Source: an uncultured Hyphomicrobiales bacterium
Lineage (GTDB): Bacteria > Pseudomonadota > Alphaproteobacteria > Rhizobiales > Aestuariivirgaceae
DNA: 5,640 bases
NCBI GenBank assembly: GCA_903930095.1
Contig: CAIYXE010000468.1
Coordinates: 1-5,640, forward strand
Direction of reading: 5' to 3'
Position 1 is the stretch's first letter. Each line of letters starts with the position of its first letter. The notes below the pieces were generated by a model. The model did not search any database. It saw only the letters and a program-made list of their open reading frames with translations, and was not told the origin of the DNA. A program made the translations under genes and the position numbers. This document shows, piece after piece, positions 5,615-5,640 of the stretch.

Positions 5615-5640
5615 TCAGACGGCTGTTGCCAGCCCCGGGG
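5615..5640 (-). CDS. Possible C-terminal end of an upstream gene (partial)
   Basis: One minus-strand frame runs from the right edge as PGLATAV and stops at TGA (5617-5615), 15 bases before the CinA-domain start. The spacing fits an operon neighbour, but eight codons cannot prove a gene. The same bases contain a GGCTG-TTGC-CAGCC hairpin (5621-5634), so a non-coding reading is equally open. Confidence 0.25.

Overview
The window looks like chromosomal DNA of a high-GC alphaproteobacterium, most likely of the Hyphomicrobiales (rhizobial) type. The basis is GC-rich coding sequence, a Gpt-type xanthine phosphoribosyltransferase about 165 residues long, a stand-alone CinA N-terminal domain protein, a DUF3307 membrane protein and a decayed IS1380-type transposase. 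The assignment is inference; no rRNA or marker gene is present. Every credible gene lies on the minus strand, so the text below reads from right to left.

Region 5640-2565 is a tightly packed, probably co-transcribed run. A CinA/MoCF-domain protein (5599-4838) is followed by xanthine phosphoribosyltransferase gpt (4779-4282), a small DUF3307 integral membrane protein (4274-3882; 7-base gap) and a class III aminotransferase resembling glutamate-1-semialdehyde aminomutase (3869-2565; 12-base gap, with its Shine-Dalgarno sequence overlapping the previous stop codon). The last few bases at the right edge may be the end of a further upstream gene. The first two genes suit nucleotide or cofactor housekeeping. 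The DUF3307 and aminomutase-like genes may be riding in the same transcript.

Region 2564-1029 holds a second, clearly different class III aminotransferase (2429-1029). It sits behind a 135-base gap containing a perfect 9+9 inverted repeat with a 4-base centre (2450-2471), which is AT-rich in otherwise GC-rich DNA. This suggests that the gene has its own operator and promoter. Its substrate cannot be read from the sequence. A weak stem-loop (994-1020) follows its stop codon.

Region 1028-513 has no intact gene. It contains the N-terminal remnant of an IS1380-type transposase (about 934-730) and two neighbouring GC-rich hairpins that share a short repeat (544-565 and 590-611).

Region 512-1 is the first 170 codons of a beta-class carbonic anhydrase that starts with TTG, carries a twin-arginine export signal and is therefore predicted to be periplasmic. 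It continues off the left edge. Its base composition is visibly lower in GC than the rest of the window, and it lies next to transposon debris.

No tRNA, rRNA, CRISPR array, toxin-antitoxin pair or phage gene was seen. I found no convincing new multi-gene system. The most worthwhile leads are the operator-like repeat before the second aminotransferase, the DUF3307/aminomutase-like pair of unknown role, and the low-GC exported carbonic anhydrase beside the IS scar.
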